Origin: Scalesia atractyloides | Taxonomy: Eukaryota > Streptophyta > Magnoliopsida > Asterales > Asteraceae | DNA: 64,000 bases | Assembly: GCA_947069175.1 (NCBI GenBank) | Contig: CAMTDV010000013.1 | Span: forward strand, 24,679,857-24,743,856 | Direction of reading: 5' to 3' | Shown here: piece after piece, positions 25,101 through 34,699 of the stretch | Layout of the letters: each line of letters starts with the position of its first letter | Position numbering within the stretch: position 1 is the stretch's first letter | The notes under the pieces: model-generated | Told to the model about the DNA's origin: nothing | The model's database searches: none | Seen by the model: the letters and a program-made list of their open reading frames with translations, nothing else | Program-made: the position numbers and the translations under genes

Positions 25101-28100
25101 CCTCGACGTGATGCTACGGAAACCGTTGAGATCGCCGCCCTCATTACCCAACAACTTGCAACCATCATTCCAAATATGATGGCTCAAATCAACAACAATG
25201 GCAATGCAAACCCTTGCACTTTCAAATTGTTCAACTCCTGTAACCCCCTCAAGTTTGCTGGGTCCGAAGGTGCCATTGGTTTGAGAGTATGGAAAATACT
25301 TTCAACATGTGGGAATGCCCTGCCAATCTGAAAACAAAGTATGCTATAAGTGCATTCCAAAAAAGGGCACTCGCATGGTGGAATGCTGAGAAACATACTA
25401 GGGGCACAGATGCTGCGTTGGCACTTCCTTGGGATCAACTCAAGGAAATTCTGAATGCTGAGTTCTGTCCAAAGAACAAAATGCAAAAGTTGGAGGACGA
25501 ACTTTGGGATCTCACCCAAGATAGTGGGGAAAATCTAGGCTACATCTCTCGTTTTCATGAGCTTTGCACTTTAGTCCCCCATATGGTTACTCTTAGTAGA
25601 AAAATTGATCGTTACATCTGTGGTCTGCCTCAACAAATTAGGGGTACGGTTATGGGGAGTAACCCTGCTACTCTCGAAGCTGCTATTCGTTTGAATGCAT
25701 CCCTCACAGATGATTTAGTCAAGTCAAGAATACTATTTCGAAAGGGAGACAAGAAAGAGAATAATGAGTATGGTCACCAATGTAAGAAACAAAAAACAGA
25801 AAAGAACTTTGCTGCGGTGACCTCCACTACCCCAATTAATCAAGTTGCCCCTAAAGGATCACTACCTTTTATGTGTGTGTATATGTATATCTAGACACGA
25901 CTATTTTATTAATATAGAATAATAGAAGTATTTTTATATTACACGCATAGTGACATTAATAAGTTTCTGCATGACATTAAAAGTATTTTATTTATAGTTA
26001 AATTTGACGAAATTTGTAGCGTCATCTTGAACTTTAGGATTCATTCAAGCATTCTAAAAGTTTAAAAAATTAAGACTAGAACATTTGTTACTGATAAGTG
26101 ACATTATTTGGAATCAGTATTAGAATAAGGATAAAGATAAATGATATCCATGTATTAATTAATAAAAAATATTAAAATAAAATATAAGTAAATATTTTGA
26201 GGTTAAAGGAGAAAATGCCCCATGGCATTAATTGGAATCCTGTATTATAAGTTAGATATGTAGTATTATATCATCAGCCAATGTTATTTGTGTGAATTCT
26301 TAAAACGTGACTTTCTTTGGCTGCAGTCAGTTCTAGTTACTATGGACCGACATGAATGGTATGCCGCACCCGAGATTTACACTCGTGACGAAAATTCTGG
26401 TCTCTGGATAGGAAAACCAGCTTTGCAAGCTGTCAGTAAACAATCGGGTTAACGGTGTTATTAGCATGGAAATGAGTAGTAAAACCGAACGTGATCAAGA
26501 TGAATCTGAATGTGGAGTAAAAAAGCGAAGAGTAACGGAAGATGGACCAAAAGTTGACAACCATGAAGATCCAAGATCTCAAGAAGATGCAATTTTGAGG
26601 GACCCACACGGTTCGGTTGCTGAGCGTGAGATAGAGCCGACACTCGTCATGCTTGAGGTTTTTGTACCGTCATCGTGTATGCTTGACGGGGTTCACTCAC
26701 AGCATTTTTTTTGGAACTGGGGTGATCGTACATCATTCCGAAGAGATGGGGTTGGTTGCCGTCGATAAAAACACCGTTGCGATATCAGCATCCGACATTA
26801 TGCTTTCCTTCGCTGCATTTCCAGTGGAAATTCCCGGCGAGGTTGAGCATTGACTTTCTTTTGGTCTTATTATTTCGAACCCATTTACCATCAAATATCT
26901 AAATCCACTTTGGTTGACTTTTGTTTTGACTTTTAGGTTGTCTTTCTCCATCCGGTTCACAACTATGCTCTCGTTGCATATGTCCCTTCTGCACTAGGAG
27001 ATGCAGGGGCTTCTGCAGTGCGAGCAGCTCAGCTTCTTCCTGGTTGGTTCATATGAATTTTGATTACGTTTTCTCGTTATAGTTATTCCATATGTATGCT
27101 GATTCCGGTTGCAAACTAACCGAACGGACACAAACAAGACCTTGTTCGTGTTCGTTTATTAACACTTACTGAACGAGATTTTATGCTTGTGTTTGTTAAT
27201 TTAAAGCAACAAACGTTCATGAACACAAACTAATGTTCATGAATGCAGATGGAAGCAAACGAACACAAACAAGCGTTCATGAACAGAATATATAATACAT
27301 TGATACTTATTAAATATTTTATTTGTCGGAATTTTGAAGTGTTTAAATAAAATATAAAAACTAAAAACAGTAATGAACTATCAAACACAAACGAACACGT
27401 TACCGAACGTTCGAACATAAATTGACGAACGCGGCCCCTGTTCATGTTCGTTCATTTAACTAAACGAATGAAACGTGTTCTTCATTTATTAAAAAAATGA
27501 ACAAAAATGAACTTCTCGCCGAACGGTTCGCGAAACGTTAGCTGAACGCTTGGTTCATCTGCGTCCCTAATGTTGATTACTCTTTTTTGGTAATTGTGAT
27601 AATCTTTTACTGAAAAACTAATGGGACCTGCCAGTACCATGCTAACCAATGGGATCGGGTAAAATGTTAATTACCGTTTTTCGTTTATGTCAGAACCTGC
27701 ACTACGACGTGGTGATTCCGTTTATTTAGTGGGTTTAAGTAGGAGTTTACAGGCAACATCAAGAAAATCTGTGGTTACAAACCCGTTTGCTGCATTAAAC
27801 ATTAGCTCAGCTGATTCTCCACGGTACAGAGCAACAACATGGAAGTAATCGAGCTCGATGCTGGTACATGTTCTAAAATATTTACTTTATATATTATTAT
27901 TTTTATCTTAAAGTCTAACTATTTATCGGGTTTGGGTTTGCAGATTTTGGGAGCAGTTTTTCAGGAGTGTTAACCGATGAGCAAGGAAGAGTTAAAGCCA
28001 TATGGGGAAGCTTTTCAACTCAGGTTTGCACAAGTTTTGGGCCGAAACGCTAACTGTGATTTCGGGAAATGACAAACTAAACAGGTGTGGTTGAGTAGGT

Positions 28101-29950
28101 TGGCCGAGTCGACTGGTATTACCAGTGTGGCAGTTTAATGGTTCGGTTTTGATGGTTTAAACTGAATTTTTTATTTTTCTTCAAAAGCACTAGTGTGTAT
28201 TATATTTTTAAAAGGATAAAGTTTCATAATATATATACATAATTACATATTTAAAAAATGAAAAAAAAATATATAAACAATAAAGAGTAAAGTACATGGA
28301 TGGTCCCTGTGGTTTACCAAAATTATGGATTTGGTCCCAAGCTTCCCAAAAGTACACGGATGGTCCCTATGGTTTGCACTTTGTAACACATTTAGTCCCG
28401 GCCAAGAAATCTAAAGATTTTAGCATGTCCAAGTTAGGGGCTAACTGTGTTACAAAGTGTAAACCATAGGGACCATCCATGTACTTTTAGAAAAAAACTG
28501 GGGACTAAATGCATTACAAAGTGCAAACCTCAGGGACCATCTGTGTACTTTTAAAAAGCTAGAGACTAAATCCAAAAATTTTGGTAAACCACAGGTATCA
28601 TCCGCGTACTTTACTCAACAATACAGGTTAAACGACTGGTTCCAAACTGGACCAAACCAAAACGTTAAACTGCCAAACCCTGAAGTCCTGAACCGAACAG
28701 TTTGAATCTGAAACCGGCCGACTTGTTTTGGTTTGAACCGATCAGTCAGTTTCAACGTTACTGAACACCGCTAGTTTGTACACGACTTTTTCATGAGTAA
28801 GAACTGAACTGATGATATTTATTTTTTGCAGCTGAAATATGGGGCTAATTCATCTGAAGATCATCAGTTTGTGAGGGGTATCCCTGTATACACAATAACC
28901 CAAATACTCGAAATGATTATATCCGGTGCAAAAGGACAACCACTTCTCATAAATGGCATTAAACGACCAATGCCTCTGGTTAGAATTTTGGAGGTTGAGC
29001 TTTATCCTACTTTGCTTTCAAAAGCTAGAAGTTTCGGACTAAGTGACCACTGGATCCAAGTTCTTGTGAAACAAGATCCGGTCAGACGTCAGGTTTTACG
29101 GGTCAAAGGTTCTCTAGCAGGGTCTAAAGCTGAAAATCTATTAACGCAAGGTGATATGGTGTTGGCTATTAACAAAAAGCCTGTTACATGTTTTCGTGAT
29201 GTTGAAGACGCGTGTCAAGCGTTGGATCTGTGTGATGACATGGAAGCAAAACTTGAGCTGACTGTGTTTCGTCAGGTTTGCTGATTCGGGATGCGATTAA
29301 TAATTGTTGGTCAACGTATTCGAGATTCGAGAAGTGAAGAGATGTTGACGATGGTTGTTGTTTGTGATTTCTCAGGGGCTAGAGATTGATGTTCTTGTCG
29401 GAACTGACGTGAGAGATGGAAATGGAACAACGCGTGTTATCAATTGGTGTGGGTGTTTTTTACAGGAACCGCACCCAGCGGTTCGTGCTCTCGGGTTTTT
29501 GCCTGATGAGGGTCATGGTGTCTACGTCACAAGGTATAGCATCTTGATATTGAAACAAGTTATATATAAACCGTTGATTTGTGTAATATGTTTCAGGTGG
29601 TCTCATGGGAGTCCGGTGCATAGATACGGTCTATACGCTCTTCAATGGATTGTAGAAATTAACGGGAAACCAACCCCTGATTTGGAAGCGTTTGTTAATG
29701 TAACAAAGGAAAATTCTATCGTTACACGTGCATCAAAAATGTTTTCATTTATAGAATACAAGTTAATTTACATTTCATTGTGTAAACAGGAAATGGAAAA
29801 TGGGGAATTCTTCGAATAAAAACGGTGCACCTCAATGGGAAACCACGGGTGCTAACATTGAAACAGGACTTGCACTACTGGCCTACCTGGGAACTGAGGT
29901 TTGATCCCGACACTGCGATGTGGCAACGGAGAATAATTAAATCGTTATGA
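12576..29950 (+). CDS. DEG7: Protease Do-like 7 (DEG7) homologue, 22 exons, 3' half disrupted
   Basis: Homologous along its length to Arabidopsis DEG7 (recalled), a DegP/HtrA-type serine protease with a second degenerate protease domain and several PDZ domains, reported to act in photosystem II repair. Exons: 12576-12831, 13066-13136, 14839-14973, 15095-15153, 15315-15351, 16080-16205, 16340-16429, 16868-16933, 17023-17079, 17174-17239, 17678-17785, 18030-18110, 18809-18858, 18943-19108, 26327-26841, 26937-27042, 27694-27863, 27944-28023, 28832-29275, 29376-29533, 29597-29708, 29790-29950. The triad is His81 (ILTNRHVV), Asp112 (HDFGFF) and Ser196 (GGSSGSP). Exons 1-14 give 456 intact codons. 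Exons 15, 17 and 22 contain indels and intron 21 lacks a GT donor. As read, translation stops at 26450 after about 497 aa; the repaired length would be about 1037 aa against roughly 1100 in Arabidopsis. No clear transit peptide is visible. Confidence 0.88.
13597..13925. repeat. Unclassified intronic repeat
   Basis: It starts with AAGGCCCAAGGCACAAAGGG and ends with AGGCGCACGCCTGGCTGAGC and CCTTGACAAC. The GC-rich ends contain short inverted words (AAGGC/GCCTT, AGGCGTGC/GCACGCCT), and similar phrases are common in plant introns. Class is uncertain. Confidence 0.35.
14380..14790 (-). mobile_element. Ty1/copia remnant (RNase H end)
   Basis: On the minus strand, VALSINEAKYKATTEASIWL, then a disrupted block, then VYDNKTAIPLAKNPGFHSRT and RYHFIKKFMND can be read. 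These match the copia RNase H pattern ALS..EAEY..A, DN..AI.LA.NP..H and YHFI. It has several disruptions and no LTRs were seen. It sits antisense in DEG7 intron 2. Confidence 0.75.
15429..15828. mobile_element. Foldback MITE in DEG7 intron 5
   Basis: Left arm 15429-15604 begins GAGTAAAATGCCATTTTCAT. Right arm 15652-15828 is its near-perfect reverse complement, ending ATGGCATTTTACTC. The arms are about 175 bp with a spacer under 50 bp, so the transcript would form a long hairpin. No coding capacity. The introns splice signals lie outside it. Confidence 0.85.
16474..16747 (-). mobile_element. Small Helitron-like element in DEG7 intron 7
   Basis: On the minus strand the right end reads CCCGCTACGGAGCGCAGG...AACCCACTAG followed by T: a GC hairpin about 12 bases before CTAG and insertion next to T, the Helitron 3' signature. 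The other end reads CCCTATACTATAAATATG, near the usual TCTATACTA-type start. Inside are about five degenerate copies of a unit of roughly 30 bp (GGGGCTAAACATGTCATTA). Non-autonomous. Confidence 0.55.
16560..16710. repeat. Minisatellite inside the intron 7 Helitron-like element
   Basis: About five tandem degenerate units built on GGCTAAACATGTCATTATTA followed by AAGTTG. Confidence 0.75.
17301..17649. mobile_element. Foldback MITE in DEG7 intron 10 (family shared with intron 18)
   Basis: The left end AATTTAGAGCAAAGTACACG and right end GTAAACTTTACTCTAAAATT are inverted complements. Inner words (GGTTTACCAAAATTTTGGAT, ATGGTCC, GCATTTAGTCC) recur as inverted and direct copies. An internal direct duplication of about 65 bp spans roughly 17390-17520. 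Same family as 28285-28616. Confidence 0.8.
18120..18727. repeat. Degenerate GGTT/CGGTTC-rich repeat in DEG7 intron 12
   Basis: Phrases such as GGTTCGGTTCGGTTCAGTTA and GGTTTGGTCGGTTAATTAGG, together with their complements (AACCATAACCGA), bracket an AT-rich core, suggesting an old foldback-like repeat. Not a gene. Confidence 0.5.
19553..19808 (-). pseudogene. Family D reverse transcriptase fragment
   Basis: In the first frame, the RT start reads FRMCIDYRELNKQTIKN followed by KIDLRS; after a frameshift, VPKTAFSTRYGHYEFLVMPF can be read. The catalytic IDD motif is not present, as the piece ends before it. Confidence 0.75.
19811..20254 (-). pseudogene. Family D protease C-terminal part and PR-RT linker
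   Basis: 147 aa with KMFRKGYPAALVNVVD and VREYPQVFPEDFLRLPSVRQ, then FIPSAAPIAKSPYRLA, a standard gypsy linker. The protease active site lies upstream around 20435-20460 in another frame as LFDTEANLNF, where Glu replaces the glycine of DTGA, so it is degenerate. Confidence 0.7.
20435..21711 (-). pseudogene. Family D gag remnant with one zinc knuckle
   Basis: The start is taken at 21711 (MPPNEAPKRDRVPLP). The capsid block 21356-21171 reads GITWNELKKMLLEEYFP. A Lys/Arg/Glu/Ser-rich basic stretch lies at 21021-20747. The knuckle is CFECGERGHFKRNC. Frame changes occur between each block. Confidence 0.7.
22050..22848 (-). pseudogene. Family D ORF upstream of gag
   Basis: It starts MSHSQEIIEIHDSDSEHEFE. 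The segment IEIHDSDS...SP resembles IEISSDSNSYAGSP in the upstream ORF of family B. It ends in a probable coiled coil (MDMYEEIWEVNDSAIHHMHW, then ELEELVKYLLEFLG) close to 22040. Stops at about 22590 and beyond break it. Function unknown; its place between leader and gag is the point of interest. Confidence 0.5.
22950..24640 (+). pseudogene. Gypsy RT end, RNase H and integrase (plus strand, broken)
   Basis: It opens with the RT/RNase H connection (KDKKFDWTEK, then KLCSAPILS), followed by RNase H (MRRRWIELLNDYECDIRY, VVADALSRKEW) and the integrase zinc-finger region (YSIHPSSTKMYQDIKKL) at 23600-23720. The integrase core is partly deleted at about 23720-23890. The rest of the core and C-terminus follow (STAYHSQTDG-like, then SPLC, then VHDVFHISNLKKCLADE). 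Many stops. Its N-terminal limit roughly matches where the minus-strand family D piece stops. Confidence 0.75.
24779..25045. mobile_element. hAT-like MITE in DEG7 intron 14
   Basis: Terminal inverted repeats: left GGGGTTGTTTGGCAAC, right (reverse complement) GGGGTTGTTTGTTTAC. The body has repeated words AACCATTCAGACAT and CTCGCGAAACAAA. 267 bp, non-coding. A clean 8 bp target duplication is not visible. Confidence 0.7.
25095..25893 (+). pseudogene. Gypsy gag fragment (separate family), one frameshift
   Basis: It starts MPPRRDATETVEIAAL, then FKLFNSCNPLKFAGSEGA, and after a frame change near 25285 continues as AFQKRALAWWNAEKHTRG, ALPWDQLKEILNAEFCP and ICGLPQQIRGTVMG, a Gag capsid. It ends after KKQKTEKNFAAVTST without reaching a zinc knuckle. 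Its sequence is closer in pattern to family A Gag (FKQFYSCNPLPF, ALPWAELQKWM) than to family D. Confidence 0.75.
27080..27560. repeat. Degenerate GTTCGTTT/AAACGAAC repeat in DEG7 intron 16
   Basis: Words such as CAAACGAACACAAACAAGCG and GTTCATGAACA occur many times in both orientations, giving strong self-complementarity. Probably an old foldback repeat. Confidence 0.5.
28285..28616. mobile_element. Foldback MITE in DEG7 intron 18 (same family as intron 10)
   Basis: The ends GAGTAAAGTACATGGATGGT and ATCCGCGTACTTTACTC are inverted complements. The inner text (GGTTTACCAAAATTATGGAT, GCACTTTGTAACACATTTAG) matches the copy at 17301-17649. About 330 bp. Confidence 0.85.
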
Positions 29951-30653
29951 GTCGGAGAAGTGGTATACATACAGAAGTGATGAAGATTATTGGTGTATAT
30001 CATAATTTTGTATTAGATTTTGAGCTGATACAAATTATTTATACATAACCAATATCTGTTCCTGAAGTTTGTTGACTAGAGTTAGAATTTTCTATTAATT
30101 TACTTTCGGTTATATCGTTACATTGGATGTTATAGTTGGTATAAACCTGTAATGCATTGGCTATATGTTAAGATATTGCAGCATCCACCATGATTGTACG
30201 TTTCATGCTTCATTTCTATAGGACTTTTAACAGTCTTGTCTGGATATCAGAAAGTCAAATGTTCATATCCTCATACAAATTTGGATCTCAGTTTGATCTG
30301 AAATATGATCAAATTAGACCATTAGTATGTAAATCCGAATTAATATAATTTGATCTGCAATCTAGTCAACGATGGATATTGGAAAATTGAATGTTTCATA
30401 TGAGTAAGTAAACCGATTATTTTAGAATCTGCATATGCTCTATGAGTTGTATTTTATTCAACATGTTTATGGTAATTAAGTTTTCTTTTCGTAGAAGTGA
30501 ATTCTGATTCTTACGAAGCAAATTACATTTCCTATTGATTTGTCACAGGTCTACTAACGAGTCTCGTTTGTATATTTTACAAAAGCTCGAATCTCGTATA
30601 ATCATTATCAATTTTCGCTTTAATTGATTTTATATACGTTTTTAACTATTATA

Positions 30654-30696
<43 letters not shown>

Positions 30697-31545
30697 ATAA
30701 CTATAATAATTTTATATATAGCATAATATATATTTTTAGTTATTATTATCATCATATCTTTGTTTATAATAATAATAATATCATGTGTATATATTTAATA
30801 TATTAGTAAAAAAATATATAAAAACAACAGGCTCGTGAGCGTCGAGCTCGATAAGTAAAGCTCACACCCATATATTAAACTAGCATTTTTTTTGCTCGAG
30901 CTGACAAGCCTACTTGAGCTCGGTTACTGAACCAACTTATTTTTTTTTGCTTGAGCTTCTTTTAGCTTGGCTTGATTCAAGCTTTAACAAGTTAATTTTG
31001 AGTAGCTCACGAGTGACTTGGCACACTTACACCCCTGACTAAGGACTATCACCCAAACTTAAATAAAACACTGATTTTCTTCGTAAATGGTTAAAAATAA
31101 TTGACCTAAATATACCATTTATAAACCTTGTGACTATTTTATTAATGGAGTAAAATATACATGTGAAAATATAAGTCACAATAGTAAGCAAGTATGTTTT
31201 ATTTAGGCCATTGGGTTTAACCATGTATCAAAGATTTCACAGCGGAAAAATGTTGAAACTTGAGTGATTGAATAATTTAAAAGAAGAAAAAGTTCGATCA
31301 ACTCTTTTGATAAATCAATAAATCAAATCAAATACAACCAAGAAAATATGAATCTGAATCAATTAAATAAGAGCCAAGATTATTAGATTACAAAATGAAT
31401 TAGATTATAAAAACTTGAAACTTATCATTTATGGACTTGTACAAGTATGACTTTGAAAGTTAAAATCAAGTGTCCTAAATAAATATATAGTTTCAAAAAG
31501 ATAAGTTATGGAAGTACATAAATTCAGAAAACTAGTGTTTACATA
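29951..31545. other. Intergenic region between DEG7 and the NLR pseudogene
   Basis: AT-rich, with an (AT)n tract at 30659-30692 and a GCTCGAGCT-rich degenerate repeat at about 30830-31030. No ORF of note. The two flanking genes converge here, so both 3' ends should lie inside this region. Confidence 0.6.
30659..30692. repeat. (AT)n microsatellite
   Basis: About 17 uninterrupted AT units. Confidence 0.95.
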
Positions 31546-31998
31546 TCAGGTGCCCAAACACTGCATCACTTCATCATCAATCTTAATATAAGCAATATGA
31601 GCAATGTTACACCAATCCACACCTACCTCTTTCTCACAACTTGCCTTCACCAGCTCACAATCCCCAATAACCAGAGATTTTAGCGCTTCAAGCTTCTGTA
31701 TCCCGTCCGGTAACCACCTCAGATTCGGGCAACCCCAGATCCGCAATTCCTCCAAAGCCGTTAGATTGCTAATCGCGTCATCAGGAAGGCACTTCATCTC
31801 CTTAAAACCCTTGATTTCCAAGAAGCTAATACTAGTAAGCTTCCTCACTGATCTAAAAAGCTTCTCGTTACCTTCGACGATGCATAACGACTTCAGTTTC
31901 GGAAAATAAGGTAGTTTGATCAAATTCAGGCAATCGTTAATGACGAGTTTCTCCAAACACGGGTATACGTCTTCGTCTAGATGTTTGAGACTATCCAT
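31546..31998 (-). pseudogene. C-terminal LRR block of the NLR pseudogene
   Basis: 150 aa with repeats LEKLVINDCLNLIKLP, LKSLCIVEGNEKL, LEELRIWGCPNLRWLP and LKSLVIGDCELV, ending in a short non-LRR tail with a stop. The spacing fits 23-24 residue cytoplasmic LRRs. Confidence 0.8.
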
Positions 31999-33340
31999 TC
32001 CTTCAGTTCGAGAACCTTAAGCAACGGTAGTTTCCCAATCGAATGCAAATTTTCACACCTTTTGCAACTTTGAAAGGTGATACTAACGAGATTGACCAAA
32101 CCCGCGATCCAATCCGGGAGACGTGACCCTTGATAATCAGATATCGTTAGCGTCTTTAAATTCTTATGCGGTTGAAGAGCCTCTAAAACCTCTTCCGAGT
32201 TGTTTTCTTGTAACTCGTTTTCGGGCTGATTGTAATCATTGCGTTCTTTCGAAGGCTAAACCTCCGATTGTTTTTTGAATTCTGTTTTTGTTCTTCAGTC
32301 CCACGATAGATTTAAACAGTTTATGTTCTGTTTCTGTTTCAGATTAGCGCTCTCGGCTTGAGACGAATTGTTTACATTTTGCAGTCCCTTTATGCAAAAC
32401 TCTCCGCCTAATAGATTTAACTCTTGCAGCTCGCTTATCTGGACCCCCTGCCCCTGGCCCACAAGAAACGTGCTGAGTCTGCGTAGGTGGCGTAACTGTC
32501 CCATGCCAAGCGGCATATGATCAAGAGATGAACACCCGTGTATATTTAAGTGTCGAAGATTTCTTAAGTACCTAATGCCTTCGGGTAACTTGCAAGATTT
32601 TCACAAAAGGACAGTTTTAAAGTTTGTAGATTTTGGAGTTGAACGATGGAGTTAGGTAATGCGACTATTTTCGAGCGGGGGACGTTAAGATACCTAAGAA
32701 ACTTCAGGTTTCCAACTGATTCTGGTAGATCGGTTATCATGTCGGAACTTGATCCTAAATGCAATACTCGGAGATATCTCTGCTCGAATATGTGATCCGG
32801 GGTGGCGATTTTCGAAAACCCTCCTAAAGTAATTAACGATCGTATTTCTCGCCATCACCTCGTTCGAGAAATATAATATGTCGTTAGAAGACAAATGAAG
32901 AACCTCTTCTGGGAATTTCAGAATTTCACCCGACATTAACTTGAACATTCGTATTTCATAACCGACTGTGCGAGTGCGTGCATCTCATCATGCATTTTAC
33001 ATGTGGTTAAACCGTCGAATATGCACTCTTTAACGTCTTGCAAGAAGGACCTCCAAACCAAAGAATTGAAAATCTCTTCACCTAAATCGTACAAGTCAGC
33101 GTCTCCTCGTGATGGAACAAAGCCGTACGCCACCCAAAGCTCTATCAACAACTGTTTATCCATTTCATACCCTTTGGAAATATCGAACATAACGCAAAAC
33201 ACATGTCGCATGTGTGGCGGGCAAGTTGTCGTAGCTTAACTTTAAAGATGGCAAGATATTATTACTTCCTTCGCTAGTCAAATCCCAAACTTCACTTTGC
33301 AGCACGGATAACCACTCGCTTACGCTACTTTTGTGGCACA

Positions 33341-34249
33341 TTAAGCTTCCGACGACCTTCCTGCTAACGGCAAACCCTCACATTTCTTCACGATCGCTTT
33401 ACCAATCGTCTCAAACTCCATCTCATGACTACCATCTACATCCTTTTGGACATCGAACGCATAACGATTAAACAACAAACAAGAATCACTTTCTGATAAT
33501 CTACTCAACGAATGCACAAACGCAGGACATGTAGCCATCACATCCGCAACTTCAACGCTCCGAGCCGTTACCACAACTGTACTCCCCCTCCATCCACACT
33601 TCAAAACCTCCATAAACCCACCCCACTCACTCAAATCCCCATTGTCAACACCATCCAAAACCATAAAAAACCTCCTCCTTCCCAATCTCTCCCGCACCAA
33701 TTCTCGCAACGCATCCACTTCCACGTGCGCCAGATCACACGAACCACCACCGTCTAACGAATTCAAAATCTCCCTAAGCAGCCTGACCGTAGCAAAACGA
33801 TTACTTACATGTAACCAGATTTTCAAATCAAAATATTTATCCACCCTCGTATCATTATAAATCATTTGAGCTAGTGTAGTTTTACCTACACCTCCTAAAC
33901 CATATATAACATACACATTAACAACAAAATCATCATCCAACTTATTATTACAAATTTGTTCTACAAACATTTCCTTGACACAATCTCTTCCTACAATCTC
34001 CGAACAACAACAACAACGACGACCGGTGGCCTTAACCGATCTAGTTTCGATCTCACTATCAACTTCACAGCTAAAAACACGTTCCTCCAATCCAAAACTA
34101 ATCCGCTCAGCAGCAATCTGATCCAACAGCTCTTTAATCTCCCTAACTCTTTGAACAATTCTAACTCGAAACTTAAGCGGATTACTGGCAGCGAAAAACG
34201 TACTTACATTATTCTTAATACCTCGTTCGACATGGAGTCTTCGCAACAA
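33341..34249 (-). pseudogene. NB-ARC domain of the NLR pseudogene
   Basis: 302 aa open segment. P-loop at about residues 117-125, kinase-2 at 194-203, RNBS-B at 222-230, GLPLA near the end, after which the frame is lost (GRSSEA then stop). Kinase-2 reads LDGVD where plant NLRs have LDDVW: the Walker B first Asp is kept, while the second Asp and the Trp are lost. Confidence 0.85.
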
Positions 34250-34699
34250 GGCTTCTGTGGAGACTTCTTCTAGAACATTCTCGACCTCGAAGGAGGCGCT
34301 CGGAGCTTGCGCAGCCAGTTTTGTAGGTCTGTGTTGTTGCGCTGCTTGACTTCAGCGTCGGCTAGAACGGATTGGATCTGGGTGAAAATGGTGCGTAAAG
34401 AGCGGATATCTGATTTGAGGCCCCAGAGGACTGCGAAATCTTGTGTGGCGAGTGAGGTGGATTGTTTCATTACGAGGTTGATGACGGAGGATACTATTGG
34501 ATCTCCCATGGTTTGATTGTGATCACTGGTTGGGTTTGTTGACTTGAACTGGAGTTGGAGTTGGAAGGTAGATGATGATGAAGATGGAAGTGGAAATTAT
34601 TTGGTTCCAGCTGGTGGATGGATACCACTAACGGTTGTACCGGTAGGACGGTGCCTAGAAAGTATAATCATGTAATTATTATTATTTTATATACAAGAC

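Larger units (their letters stand above)
19109..26326 (+). other. DEG7 intron 14, 7.2 kb, filled with retroelement fragments
   Basis: GT at 19109 and CTGCAG at 26321-26326. The first 450 bases and last 430 bases are AT-rich intron sequence. Between them lie family D gypsy pieces in both orientations, a hAT-like MITE and a separate gag fragment. No LTRs were identified. The intact half of the gene lies upstream and the damaged half downstream. Confidence 0.8.
26327..29950 (+). pseudogene. DEG7: DEG7 exons 15-22: degenerate second protease/PDZ half with five lesions
   Basis: Homology is clear (for example LDGVHSQHFF, VDKNTVAISASD, GSSFSGVLTDEQGR, RPMPLVRILEVELYP, GNGTTRVINWCGC, LKQDLHYWPTWELRFDP) but the frame is not kept. 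Exon 15 has 515 nt where 513 would keep phase: one extra base near GGG at 26446-26448, giving TAA at 26450, and one extra T in the T8 run at 26705-26712. Exon 17 lacks one A near 27834-27838, giving TAA in frame. Exon 22 lacks one G between 29810 and 29811. Intron 21 begins AAG|GAAAAT at 29709 instead of GT. Phase arithmetic independently requires each indel. Confidence 0.8.
31546..34509 (-). pseudogene. CC-NBS-LRR disease resistance gene (RGA-like), frameshifted
   Basis: Order on the minus strand: coiled-coil/Rx-type N-terminus (34509-34270, MGDPIVSSVINLVMKQSTSL), NB-ARC (34249-33341) with P-loop GLGGVGKTT, kinase-2 FFMVLDGVDN, RNBS-B GSTVVVTAR and GLPLA, then a winged-helix part (MDKQLLIELWVAYGFVP) and MHD-like KMHDEMHALAQS in 33211-32936, then LRRs (LPESVGNLKFLRYLNV; LEELRIWGCPNLRWLPDG) to a stop near 31549. 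Frame breaks occur near 34295, 33350, 33215 and 32955 and again in the LRRs. The family normally senses pathogen effectors in the cytoplasm. At about 900 residues if repaired, its LRR part is short. Apparently no introns. Confidence 0.85.

Noticed and set aside
31604..34516. Plus-strand ORFs opposite the NLR (for example 31604-31909, 33512-33757, 33956-34273)
   Set aside because: Shadows of the LRR and NB-ARC coding strand.
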